Assembly (NCBI GenBank): GCA_016801885.1
Contig: CM028882.1
Coordinates: forward strand, 18,741,047-18,805,046
Direction of reading: 5' to 3'
DNA: 64,000 nt
Source: Toxotes chatareus
Lineage: Eukaryota > Chordata > Actinopteri > Toxotidae
Part shown: positions 1 through 14,000 of the stretch, piece by piece
Position numbering within the stretch: position 1 is the stretch's first letter
How the letters are laid out: each line of letters begins with the position of its first letter
Notes under the pieces: generated by a model
What the model was told of the DNA's origin: nothing
The model's database searches: none
The model's input: only the letters and a program-made list of their open reading frames with translations
Position numbers and translations under genes: made by a program

Positions 1-317
1 GAATTTAGTTCTTAAATTATTCAGCCACAAATAACACACTGACACAAAGTACCCTTGTTGTGAGATTCTATAATAGGATCTCATAAAGAAGCATACAGAT
101 TATGCTTATATGTACAACCATACATATAGAAAAACAATGTACACCAGCATGTACACCACCTACACAACCATAACTGAACGAATCACACAGTCCCATGCCC
201 ACACTCTATTTAGCTCTAATGGTATGAGGGTCAAAAGGTGAGTTGATGTTACTCTGGCTGAACTCTCTTCAGCATGCGCACACAAACTCACAACGCACAC
301 ACAGATTGCTCTCTTAC
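1..317 (-). other. dmxl1 intron 42, 5' part
   Basis: AT-rich intronic sequence following the donor of exon 42. No exon or repeat is recognised. Confidence 0.8.
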
Positions 318-436
318 CCTTTGGCTTCAGCCTCATCATCATCGATCCATGTTAAGATCTGTGTGGCCAAGATGGATGACACATCCAGCTCCTGAATGTC
401 ATGGGTGGAGGCCATGACTAAACAATTACGATTGGC
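318..436 (-). CDS. dmxl1: dmxl1 exon 42 (residues 2714-2753), last exon in window
   Basis: Encodes ANRNCLVMASTHDIQELDVS then SILATQILTWIDDDEAEAK, the first blade of the C-terminal WD40 propeller. It ends in phase 2 at donor gtaag (313-317), so the coding sequence must continue to the left of position 1. Confidence 0.96.
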
Positions 437-2004
437 CTGGGAGACAGACCCAGACAGGAAATGGGGAAAGGGAGAGGTGGGTGACAAAGAGTATAGGGGA
501 AGGGGAGATAGAATGAAGGTTAATGTATGTGCAAAATTTGAAAAGTTAGGAATTGTAACAAGAGTGAGAGTAAGAGTTTTTCTAACTCTATTTTGCCTAT
601 GGTCACAAAACCATTCAGCTTTTTGCTTTTAATGATGCTCTGAAGTGCACCTTCCTTTGATCACGGTTGAGAAGAGGCCAGCACCAACTGCTTCCTTTTA
701 AACTAAATAGCTGTATTCAAGCTTTAGTATCATAGTGTGAACCTCGTCTTAAATCAAACAGAGAAAACACAAGTTCGACAACATCAAAGTAGATAGAATA
801 CGGTGTAAGAGTTGTGCCACTGGCCAAAAGAATTTGATATTTGCTCTGAATTTGAATTGTGTGCTCTAAATTTGAAGAGGTATTTGTTGACGTGACTTGA
901 AATTCAGGTGTTTTTTAATATTCAGTTTAACATCCAGAACAATGTAAAACTTCAAATTCTGAATATAAATTTTTATTTTATTCAGTAAGTGGCACATCTA
1001 TTCAACCACACTAGAAAGTACTGTTAACATGCACAGCTGGGCTGAGACTACTTAAAGATTCATTGATTTTTTTTTGTCTGTGCTGTGTTGAGGGCATACA
1101 ACACTGACATATTATCATTTTATGAAGGTGTACTGGCAAATGTGTCTGCAAACAGTTGCATATTTGCACATCAAGCCAGCATGGAGCAACATTAACATTT
1201 ATATTGTGTTTCTGGCTGTTAGTCTACTACTTACTCTCCTTTCACCTCCGTTTTTGGTGGGGAATATCTGGCTCTTTAGCTGCTAAATGCTCTGGTGTGT
1301 TCAAAAGCTAGTTGCTAATTTTGTCTGCTCATTGGTGCTGGGCAGTGGCGTAGTGTACAGTGGTATTATAGCTTATCAGCTTATCAGAGATTCGTTGACA
1401 ACAGCTGGTTGGAAAGGAGGTTGATGTGATGAGGTTGGGAGGTAATGTATAAGAATACAAAAATATAAAAGACCTGAAAGTAAATCTCTGAGATTAGATA
1501 GGAGTAAATGGCTGATGAATCAACTCCAACTGAATGTTACATGACACAAAGCAGATTCAATTTTTTAACGGTTCATTTTTGCAGCTCTGTTGTTTGTTTG
1601 GCATTTTCCATGGCAGAAACCTAGGCCCGTCTGTCTATACATTTTATATTTTCCCAGTAACTAAGAAAAAAAAAAAACAATGAAACTTTAATACAGAGAT
1701 TACTGCACAGGCTTCCATAGTACTGATTATTTATAACATTACTAAACAAATTGAGTCGCATACATTATACTCGAGGTGGACGTTGTGAGATTTAAATAGA
1801 AAGACCAGTATAGGCCAGACAGACTGATAAACCCATGAAGTCCTGTGCCTGTCTCACAGTATATTGTGCTGTTCAGTAACATCTGTGTAAAGCAGTTGTA
1901 CCTTGTTGATGGCAAACGCTGTGATAATGTCAGATTCCTTGTGGATGATGCGTGCCTTTCCTCCGGGGCTGCCCAGATCTGACTCAGTCTGCACAGAAGA
2001 GCGA

Positions 2005-2051
<47 letters not shown>

Positions 2052-5000
2052 AATCACCACCGTGGAGATTCAATCATTACAGATGAAACATTAGCAAACA
2101 CTTCCTGCTGACAAATAACAGCCGTGACTTCAGATACATTTCCCTTCATGCTACAGCACCAACGACCTGACAAGATCCATGAGAGGGGTTGTTAAATAAA
2201 GTGTCAAATTATTTGCTTTAGAGGATAACGGAGCTGATGTTATAAAAGAACCAAGCCTCAGCCTGGGCTTACACTTTGTTTTCTGAAGTGTAATATGCAC
2301 ACTCTTTCTTTATGTGTTTGTCTTGCCTTTAGGAGTTAGGAGAGAACATGTGAGGTGCATCAGGCCATGCTGTTAACCACAGCAGCCAACATAACTGGGT
2401 TAGTGTCATTAGATAGCATGAGCACAACAACCCTTAAGCAATGAGCACAAGCACACTCTGTACCATATAGGCCCTATGGGACACATGCAGTAGTAGTACA
2501 GTAGCTCTGCATATTGTATAGAGATGTTACATTTTACATTTTGATGCCAAAGTTACTCAAAATGAGACAGACATCTTTTTAGCATGAGATTGAATTAAAG
2601 TCTTTACTGCATTTATTCAAGGGGAAAAGACCATGTCATTTTCTGTCAGATGGAATAAAGTAAAACTTGACTTGCAGAAATCTAAATATGGTGGTTTACC
2701 ATTTTCACAGAGCACATAATCCCTGTGGGACACAGATTCACTGCGACAGTGCTGGGCCCATTAATCAGAAACTATTCAGCTTCATAGCTTGTCCTCTGAG
2801 AGACTGGGTTAATTAACACTGAGCCAAATGGAGTAGCTATGACGTAGCGGCTTGCACAGCGAGAGCCAGAAGATTAGAAAACCTCTATGAAGCATCAGTT
2901 TACAGTGTAATTTAAGATTTATGGTTCGCATTCACATTAATATTTAGACAGCTAAATGTAAGATTAATATCAAACCCTGAGAGGAACGTTCAAGAGTTCA
3001 TGGCCTTGCAAATACACGTACTGTAATTCTGTCAAGATTACAATTTTAATGTTTCTTAGATTAAATGTGACAGGCCACATTTACTATTCTATCACAGGCA
3101 AATACAATGACATGATGTGCATGTTCCTATATATCAGCGGTGCAGTTTGTGCCCCCCATGCTACAGTATGGTGATGTGAAGTTTCATAAGGTTTCACATC
3201 ATCTGTGCAGAGTACGACACAGTTTACTCATTGGTCTTATCAAAGCAGAAGTACTGTTGTTTATAATGAAAACATCACACATTTTTACAAACATGCTTCA
3301 AAAACTCAGATAAAACAATGCCATTTTGTAGTGGAGACTGGTTCTTGGAAATGTACTTTATGATAAAAATAAGTTAATTGTGTTATTTAGACTTATCTGG
3401 TGCTGCCTTTAGAGTGATGCTCTGACCCATCACAGACTGTAAAGCGTAATGTAAATAGTACCGGTAAACTGTGTGGCCAACCATACAGTTTTGAAACCAG
3501 GTATTTTCCTTTTGTCGATTGTAACCAAAGCCATCTGAAAGGGTTTTCCGCAGTATACATGTTAAAAACATGTAGCCCTACATATAAGCAGTATGTTTTT
3601 TCAATGCTATGAGAAAGAGAAAATGACATTGTTTTATTTCTACGTTTAATTCCCAAGATTATTATTTTTCACAGAAATTTTTGTCCCACCCCTAGGGCTG
3701 AGTGGTTTTTGAAAATTTTCAGTATCTGTGCCAATGCAACACAATACAATTTATTCTACATAATTTAAGTGTGTGGTTCTAGAAAAACAAATAAGTAATA
3801 AGCCAAACATGTTTAATGTAGTCTTAACACAAACAAAATAACTTTACCTAAGTAAAATATATTTTAAAAGAACTATAAAATCAGGCAATATCTGATCATA
3901 GAGTGAGTCGACAAGTAAAAAAAAATTTGAATTGACCAAACTTTTAGTAAATTTTCAATTTGGAAAGTATTGCAAAAGGTACTGAGGTTCGATACCAAGC
4001 CCACCCCACTCCAATACCATAAACAACAATTTATCTAAAGTAGCAGTACCTGATTGTTTCCTGTCTCGTCCATCCCTGAACATTTCATATTGTCAGTCTG
4101 GTCCTCAACCGACTTTAATGATTGGGGGAAGCAGCACGTGGCAGACACGTCCACACAACACACAACATACACCAACAACCAGTGATGTACCATGCAAACA
4201 CACACAGAAACTGAATTATTGTGATGTTAATCAAACAGGGAGCAATTATTTGAATAAAATTAAAAGCATCACCATGCAACTGGAGGCAGTAATAATACAT
4301 GTGGCTGGCATGCTGAAAAAAAAAAACAAACAAAAAAAACCACAAATGTGCCAACAGAGATGTAAAAGCAATAATGACGCAGTGTGCCTGGGGGTAAATA
4401 CAGAGATGTGTTGTAGATTTTAATCCTAAGAAAATAGTTAATGTGTTATTTAAAGACAATTAATACATTGTGCTAGCTGTGCAACATGGAGACAGTTCAT
4501 GCAGTGGGTTGGCATGGTGCAAAATGTGGCGTACCTCATTCGGGTCCCGTTTCTTGGTAAAGATGTGTCTAATGAAAGTCTCCTGCACTTCTTCCTGCTT
4601 GACCAGAAACTGCCACAAACGTTTCACTGGCAGCGCTGACTGGTGGTTAGTCCTGAAAAGAATAGAACATCTCCTGCATATTAACAGTAATGCTTATTAA
4701 ATCTGTCATATCAGTTCACTGAGCCACAACTAAATGTGTTAAAAAATTATTTCTGATTTGTGCCATTGGTGCTGATCTAAAAACTTTACATAGCTGGTGC
4801 TTAAGGCAAGACACATCACATGCAGAGTGTTGTTCACCCAAGAACAGTAAATTCCCACAGGGCATACTGTACAAGCCATGTGGAAATCTACAGGGGTCAA
4901 TCTGTGCAGGGATAAAACTGTGGTTTTGGAGTAAGGATGATATGGATGTATGCAGATACATCTAGTACTGGAGGCAAACTGTAATCAGTTGAACAGCATC

Positions 5001-8000
5001 ATGTTAACATTAAATCATTATGTTTAAAAGAAGTATATCTGAAGGCCTTCAGGTATACTTCTGAAAAAAAAATCATCAACTCTGCCTCTTCTGCAGCACA
5101 CTCAAACACAAACGTTTTTAAGGTGCTAAAGAATTACAAATATGTTCATCAACAAACATGCTAATGCTCACAAATTTCAAACTCAGTCTTTAAAAAACCC
5201 CAAAAAGGCAAGAAATTTCAAACCTCTCAAACATTTTTAACTTGTGATACAGATCCACAGCTCATGGTGATACCTGAATGGGGTGTTGGACGGTTCAAAC
5301 AGGGCCTTATGTCTTAGCAGGGCGGGGCCAGGAGCGGCTGTTTCATCCTGGAGTTGTGTGGAAATGTATTTGGAAGGGGGGCCCCCGAAGATCTCTAGCC
5401 TCTTCTGCAGCACCTGCTCCCAGCGCTGCAGCGTTTTCAGCACAGCGTGACACAGAGGAGAGCCCACAGGCAGATCTGCATTAATAGAAGCAGGCACACA
5501 AACAAAAAGGCATAAGATTAAATTAGACAGGCTGTGAGAAATGGGGCAACACTTATCTACATCCTGGACATTAGTACATCAGAGGGTGTGTGGTGTATGT
5601 TAGTGTTTACCTAATAGATCATATCCTGCCATTGGGTAAAAGGACTTGAGGTTGACCAACACCAGCTGAACCATTGCGAGACGCATTAAACACCAACTGG
5701 GAGGAGAAGAAGCCATTACAAATCAGATTAAGGTTTTGAACATAAACACTCTAGATGGGTTCAAAGCTGCCTTCAAAAAAACTGGAACCATAAATGTGTG
5801 TTCAGACTGAACGTGGAGCAAAATTTGGAAGCTGTGCAACTGAGTCTATGGATAGACACAAACAACTGTAATGACATGCATGTTTCCTTCAGGATGAGGT
5901 GAAGATGAGCCACCGTCTGCAGTGCTGTCATCACCTGTATGAATTGTGGTTAGAATGCTCTCGCTGTGGAGAGTTGGGGTCAAACACATCTTCATATTCA
6001 TCGTCATCTTCGTCTTCATCTTGACTGCCCTGGCTCTCCTCAGAGTCATACTCAACTCTGTTTTCTGATGGTGGCAACAAAGGCTAAAACACACAAGAAC
6101 ACAATAACAACAGTGAAGAGGACAGATAAACATACTGTTTTAGGTTAAAAAAAGAAACATGCTTTTTCTTTCATTTGCTGACAGTCAGCTTTTGTACATG
6201 TTGATTATTATATTATCAGAGTAACACATCCAAATTATCACAAATTACTGCTGTCTTTCCATAGCAGAAACTACAAGCCTGACTGTAATATTATCAAAAT
6301 ATAAATGAGCCACCAATATGAAATACTATTCCAATGAAAAGCTACTCAAGCTAAATTCAGGAAAGAACGTCAAGAAGTCGATATAAAAGGGTCATGTTTT
6401 AACTTTCTTTTTTTCTTTGTTTTTTTTACCTTGGCAATAAAGTAATCCCAAATGCTGAGCTCTGGAGGGACAAATCGTTCTTTAAAGATGGAGGCAGCTT
6501 CTTGTTCCACTACAGGGACACGCCTGGGACTGGATGGCCCCTCCCGCTCTATGCCAGACTCCTCTCTGGATCCACTGCGCGATGACAGAAGCCTGAACCG
6601 TCTGGACTTCTTGTCTGAGCCACTCGGAGAGGCTGCAGTGTCAAGAGAAAGTGGTTGTTAAAATACTATATCTATGATTTCAGCTTGCATCGCAACTACA
6701 CACACTTGCTCATTTTCACATCTTGTATATACATATGCCAAGCTGACATGCTTTTTTTTGCTAATGACAATTACATCACTTTTGAATACCGAAATGTCTT
6801 CCTAAAAAAACAAACCCCAACAACACACAATAAAAACAAAAACAGACAAACAAAAGTAGATAAAATGCCTATACAGTATTTTTCAAATAAACAGGAGTTA
6901 CACTTGCATTACATCAGGTTTCTTCTGCCAACCACGAGAGAGTAGCACAGACAGAATGTGAGGGAAACAGCTCCTAAAGAAAAACCCCACACAGAGAGAC
7001 AGCCACTCAGGCGGACCATCAGAAGGAAGACCAGTTAGCCTGAAACAATCACCTGGTGGGGGTGTTCTTGTTGGGCTGTTAGGTTTCTCAATGACAGGGG
7101 TCCGGGCACCTCCTCCGAACACTGTCACCCAAAGCTTGCTGTTGAGAGGGTGGGCCACGATGCGAAACAGCTCGTTGCTGGAGTGAGTGGCCATGCCGTG
7201 AACAAACAGACTGAGGAAGACAGCAGTCAGGATCTCACAGAGCAGCACAGCCAAGCCTGGCTGGCTCTCCTCACCTGCCGAGCTCAACAGACGAATCAGA
7301 GAGGCGATACCTGGACAGAGGGATGAGTAAGAAAAAGAAGAGAGAGGGAAGAGAGAAAGACGGCAGTATTTGTAGAAGCAATTTAAGTATGTAAACTACA
7401 AGAATTGTAATTTTTTTGACCAAAACCGAGCTTTCTAAATCAATAACCAACACAGAAAATTTCATACAAAACAGAAGAAAACAACAATAAATCTATTTGA
7501 ATTTGAGAAACAGAAAAGCAGAATATTTAGTCTGCTGTATTATTCAAAGATTTGATTAAAGGATAAGTCTGAGGGTATTATGTATTTCTCTTCTTGGCAA
7601 CCCTTCCCTTGAAAAGACCAAAACCAACAATGAACTGATACAAGTATTTTCTGTGTAGTCGAACCCTGCTATAGGATATTCCTTGGTGGCATAGACCCTC
7701 ATTGCCTTCTAAAAACTATTAAAAACACATTAGTGAGCAACAGTATTGCACTGGGTGACATGCTTCTTTATTATGATGAACACAGGCACTGTATTTTATT
7801 TTGAATTAATCCCACATATACCAGCTGCTCTTGCTGCTGTAAATACTCACTGGAGAACCAAATGTATATTAATCTGCAGCTGAAAATAGTCTCCAGCAAA
7901 TACAATATCGACTCATGTTCAAGTCTGTTTGGCAAAGAAAAAAAAGTATCCAGCTGTTTAAGGAATTTACTGAGCCTTTATTAAAAATGAGACTATATAT

Positions 8001-11000
8001 TCATGACCTGTTTTTGGCTATTTAAATCTTCAGTGGGAATGAATCAGCTTGGAGCTGAATGTAACAGAGAGGAAAGCTGCACAAAGTTGTTGCTTTTGGA
8101 CTTTTATTTGTTGATAATGAGAAAAAGTTCTTTTAATTTTAGCCAAAAATGTATATGTTTTGTTTGATTTACCTGGCCACTGCGCAGGAGAAGTGTTCGG
8201 CTGAACAGACTCATCCATGCTTACAGTTCTGACTGGCTGCTTCTGAGACAGCAATACACTCTGGTACACGATCCCGGTGAAGTGGTTCACATGGCTGTGG
8301 GAGATCAAATAGACAGAAGAAAGAGACCCCATGGAGTCAGTACAGTGACACAAAACAAAAACATTTCTATTCATAAATTTTATTATAAATGTACTAAAAA
8401 GTTAAATTTTAAAAATTGGGTTAGGTGGTGTAAATATATAATATCTAAAAGTTTTGTCTTAAATGTGTTAACTTTGTTCTGAGCTCTGGGAAACAACAGT
8501 TTCTAGGAAGGAGGCACCACTGTCAAGCACTGTTCTGTCAAGATATGAAATATTCATGTGATGCATCTCAGGTTAGCTGCCTATCTATGCTGTTTGGTCA
8601 TAAAGAAGACACCATTCATGATGAAGAAAGTGGCTACAGTGAATTCTAGTGCTGTTAGGCTTCATATGGATGTACACGGCTGTTTTCTTAAAGGTCAACA
8701 AAGTTAAACTGAAGTTAACATGACAACACAGAGAGAAAAGAGCAGAACATGTATCAAAATACTGTCAACTTGGCAGCAACACTCAACACCCCCCAACCTA
8801 CATCCTGAAATCCCTTTTAAAAATTCACACTCGCTCACACACTCAAGAGGAAAAAATAGAAGCGCAATTTCATCAAACCTCTGCAGCGACACACCAGGAG
8901 AGTTTATATGATAATTACCATAACAAAGACAGTGTTAAATTAGAAATAGCCTTATTAATTTAGTTAGACTGCTCAACTCCCAGCAGTATGTGATAGATGG
9001 CTGTATGTGTGCATGTGTTAAGTATATAGAGGATAAGGAAGATGCAGAACCAAGTGCTCATTTAATCACAACGCTTAGAGTTGTGTGAGGTTTGAAATAA
9101 TACGTTCAGAGAGTTTGCTCTGATAGATTAATAAACGTTTTCACACTTAGCTTACAAAATTCTCCCTTTTTGACACATAATTTAATTGATACAAGCAATT
9201 CTGGGATAAAGGTCCCAGTCTGGTCAAGCGTAAGATAAAATAATTCTGTACAACATCAAGCAATTCGGCAGAACCATGACAGGAATTCACACAGCAGCAC
9301 AGCTGCATGCCACATGGTTTATTTAAAAAAAAGAATCCCACACATAGTCATCCACCCATCCAAAGTTTAAATCCTACTGGACTGTCATCAAAATAATTGG
9401 GGGTTATGGTACATACGTGTCTTAAATAAATAATGTTCCTTCTATCTGTCAAAACCAAAGATCAAATTAAGTATTTACAACAAGAATGATAAGGAGCAGC
9501 CTTGGAGCTTTCATAAATGATTCTCAACATGATCAAAATAGACAAGTGATGCCTGTCATATTTTTGGTTAGCGAACTTCCAACATGCTTTTTTTTTTTTT
9601 TTTTTTTTTTTAAATCCATGCCTTAAATCACATCAGCCTAAAGCATGTGCTAAAATGATTTTTCATAAACAAAACCTAAGACCTCTTGAAAAGCATTTTC
9701 CACTTTGGTAATAAATTTGTAGTGTTTGACTTGAACTGTATGTGTGCATTACCCTCTCATTATAAAGTATGCTTGGTTACCAGCAGTCATGTCCCTTCCC
9801 TCTTATTTCTTATTATTCTGCTCCAATAAGCCAAAAACTGTCTAACACACACACACACACACAAATGCAACCAGAGGACAGAAATCAACATTATTTTTGT
9901 CAGCATTTTGTCATTTAAATGCTAGTGCTAAGAATAGGAAAACAAAATCAGATCACTCGTGACAGATAAATAAACCAGTGCCAGCTAGGTTGTTAATGGA
10001 GTCGTGTCAAGGTGAATGTGGTGGAAAATGAAAAAGCTGTATCAAAGTTACGCATTGCTTGAAGACATATAAAGAATTCAAGATTCTTGCTTGGAGAGAT
10101 GCTGCCCTGTAGATACCCACTATGAACTCAAACCTCTTTGAGTCAGGCTGCATAAAAGTGTTTTTCAAAGACTGAGCTGGGACATGCAATGATTTATTTC
10201 CCTACATCCCCAAATCATTAAGAAATGGATGGCCTGAAAATAGCTCAAGGTCTGTGATGTATGAGAGATGTGATGTATGAGTCCAGTATGAAACTGTGGA
10301 TTAAGGTGCTTTGTGGAACAATCACTGTAACATGACAACCTAGAGGGTTAGCCTAAAAAGAATAGTAATAAGCCAGAGTACTGACACTTACCTGTAGGTG
10401 TGTCCATCACACAGACACTGATATATACAGGCAGACAAGGAGGCAGCTAAGGTATGCATCACATAGATCTGAAATGAGAGCCATGATCAAAGAAAAAGAT
10501 GAATTAGCAGGAGTGTTTAATTGAGGTGCACTTTTTTTAGTTGTAGTGAGAAAAAGGGAGCACTTGTGATAAACTTGACTCTGCAGTCCCCTTCAGCTCC
10601 ACAGAGCTTTATAGCATCTTTCAGCTCAGCGTTTCACAGCCCACAACTTCACTGTTTTCACACACTGCTCTTAAGAGCCAGGAGCTGATAGAGTGCAAAA
10701 CAACAGCTAAAACATAAAATCATCAGGATGACACCAACACAGTTTCTAATGAATGCTAATGTTTCTCAGCATCTGTTGGATGTGTAAGTACGCATGTTAA
10801 CAAGTTAGCTGTATATCAACTCAAACTGTGATAATATGTCACCGTTATATTTACTACTTCTTTCCATTGCTCACAAACTGCAAAACTGAACACACACATA
10901 CACACACACACACAGAACACTAAAGCCCACTCTTAGCTATTTTGGATCCAAAGAGGAAAAAGATCAATCCGACCAGAGGCTACCTCATTGTTAATAACAT

Positions 11001-14000
11001 CAGGATGTGGAGGAGAGTCAAGTGCATTGATGGTCTGCAAGATGTCATGAGTCAGGTTGGTCAGGTAGACGATGGGATTGGCCACCACTGTCTTTACATT
11101 AGCTGTGCAAGCCATGAGAAGAGGGATAGAGGTGGGCTGGAAACTTGACGTCATCACTGATTGAATGGAGTCATCCTGTGGACAGAGGTCAGAGGGGAAA
11201 GTATCAAACCATTAGACTATGTCAGTACGTACATTAAAAAATGCCCCAGTGAATGCACACGCCGTTTTGAAATTGTTCATCATGCATAACACTAACTGTC
11301 ACACCTATACACTGGGACATATACTCTATATAAGCTAACACCACACCATAGTAAACTTAAAAAATAAGGGTAGATGCATTCAACTTTCACATATCTTTTT
11401 TTAGAGGGTAGAAGAGACAGCTCACACAGAGAGCTAGGAGCTGAGGGGTGCTACTTTGAACTGTGAAACAACCTTTTCCTGAGCAATAATGAAGACAGTA
11501 TGAGCCAACTACTGGAGTGTCATACATGATTCCACATTTAAGAAAGAGCAGGATGTGTTTTCCAGTGTGAATGTGAATGACATTTGAAGAGCAACAACAA
11601 AAAAAAAGATATTGGCACTGAAGGAGTGCCTGGTTTTGTGTGTGTTGACTAGATTCCTGAACATGACTCTGTGTGTAAGAATACCACAGGCTTATGTTCG
11701 TTATGCTTGATGAATCACATTCAGTTGTCACTGAGCTCCTTCACAGAAGCTCCACACACTGACTGAAAGTCAAGACAAAGGAAAAATACAAAAATACAAA
11801 AAGTTCCTCGACAACAATAGAGAAATTTGATAACCATGGGACCAGAGTTGGGACAAAAGAAACTGGTTTTATTCCAAAATCAAAGTAGAAGAGTAGAAAG
11901 GACTCCCAGTGACTATCGACTGTGCTAACATTCAAGAGCGTTGTTCCCATGCCGGCTCACTGAGTTGTTTACCTCCTAAAATTTGACTCAACCTTCTAAT
12001 AGTCAGCCTAAGGCAGAACCTCCCTCAAGAGCTTGGAGATTCAGTACAACCTGTCAACCCATTGCTGGAGGTGTGCAGACAATCACCAATGCACAATAAG
12101 TAGGTCTGAATATGTGTGTCTTGGGAATCTGGTTGCATTAAGACAAGCTTTCAGATGGCTTCATGTTCGTCTTCATTTGTACTTTGCCAATCATCTGCTT
12201 GGTATCCTTCCCTTCAAAGAGAATATGTGATCAGTTAAATAATACTACAGTTCTGGTAAACAGTTAAATTGCTTTTATGCGCAGATAATGGTCTTTGTTG
12301 TTGCAGAAAAAAGATATTTTACTGACATTACTTTTGTTGTTCCTATTAAGATAAATAGTAATAATTAAGACAAATAATGTCTCATTCATTTTTCATTTAT
12401 GTCCAGAACCTCAGACAGATAGAGTCTGGCTAGGCTTTACTACCAATATAACCATAAGTCTGTGATGTAAATATGTTACAGTGCTTTCAGTAGTATCTTC
12501 ACTGTAAGACCATGAACTAGGGCTGCAACAGCTATTATTAATTATCAATTATTAATTATTTTTCTCAATTCACTGATTAAAAAATAAAACTAAACTGTCA
12601 TCATAATTTACCCAAGCTAGTTTGACAAGCACCCACACCCCCCAAATAGACCCCACACTATATTTTATATAAGAAAAACAAAAGCCAAGAAAAGCTGTGA
12701 ACCTATAATCACCAAATGCTTGCCTTTTTTTTCTTATTCAGAGAAGACCTAGACTAGTAATCAATCTCCAATTTTTTTTGTCTCATGTATATATGAATAA
12801 GTCATATTTAATTCACCAAATTTTACAGACACAAACTCAAGAGACTGCAGCGTCAACAAATTGTCCTACTAATCACCAAAATTATAATCTAATAACGTTT
12901 TAAGTAAACAAATTGTCAACCAAGTGTCTATTAGCTGACTAACTGTTTTATCACCACCAACCAACCTAAAAAAAAACATCAGGTGGCAGAGTTACTCAGT
13001 GGGAACAGCTATGGTGCCAGACTAACTTGGCTGCCACCAAAAGACTGTCATGCTCTGTTTATCAGTGGCTTTTAGTGTGTGTCTGTGCATGTTTTAATTA
13101 CCTGGTGAGACTCCTGAAGCAACAATATGAGTTCCATGCGTACAGAAGCCAGTCCCCCACCATGGGAGCCATGTAAGCTGCAGTAGCTCAGAAACATCCT
13201 CAGTAAGGGCTGGTTACTCTGCAGCCAGTGTCTCCTGCTCCTCTGGCTGTCAGCATGAGGGCTCCCGGGCTGGAAAACCATTTTTGCTTCATTATTTTCA
13301 AAGAAAAATCAATCAACATCCCTGTAAATATGCCAATGTCATGCAGCTGGCTAGTGTTCAAATAAAAGCCCCATGGTGGTAAGATTAAAAACAGCTGTGT
13401 TTCAAACCATGTACATTAGTCTGTTATGTCAACAATAAATTAGTGGGTCTTTGAAATGCATTTTTAATTTATGAATACACATTAAATGTACTGTATGATG
13501 TATAATTAAGTTTGCTGCTGAAACTGAACAAAATTTGCATGTTTGGAGGAATTTTGTACCCCAACAACAAACAGAGGTCTGACAACCAGAGATCCAAGGC
13601 GGACTGGTGCAACACACTCTTTAATAAAACACAATTTTTCAAACTATGTCATGAAACACTGTGTTGCACTGTGTAACAAGTGTTGCATCGATTTTCCCAC
13701 ATGAACATCTGACAAATCTAGAAACAACCAGCTATCTACACCCACCTGTTCCTCCTCCACCAACCCAGAAACAGAGGCATCACCCTGGACAGACAGCTCT
13801 GGCAGGCAGGGCTTGTAGCTGCAGCATCGCTGGAGAGCCACCACCTGGGGAAAACAGAATTTTATCTTAAAATCAATTTATCAAGAAGAAATTTCTCATC
13901 CATGCGGGGGAGTGAAAGAAAAACATTTCACCAACATGTCAAACTGCGTTCGGAGGAGAAGGCAAAGAACTTCGTAAGAGAAAAACACTGGGGTTGTTAC

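Larger units (their letters stand above)
1989..4534 (-). other. dmxl1 intron 40
   Basis: A 2.5-kb intron. It holds the dinucleotide tract at the acceptor and an old interspersed repeat at about 3,690-4,012; the rest is unassigned AT-rich sequence. Confidence 0.8.
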
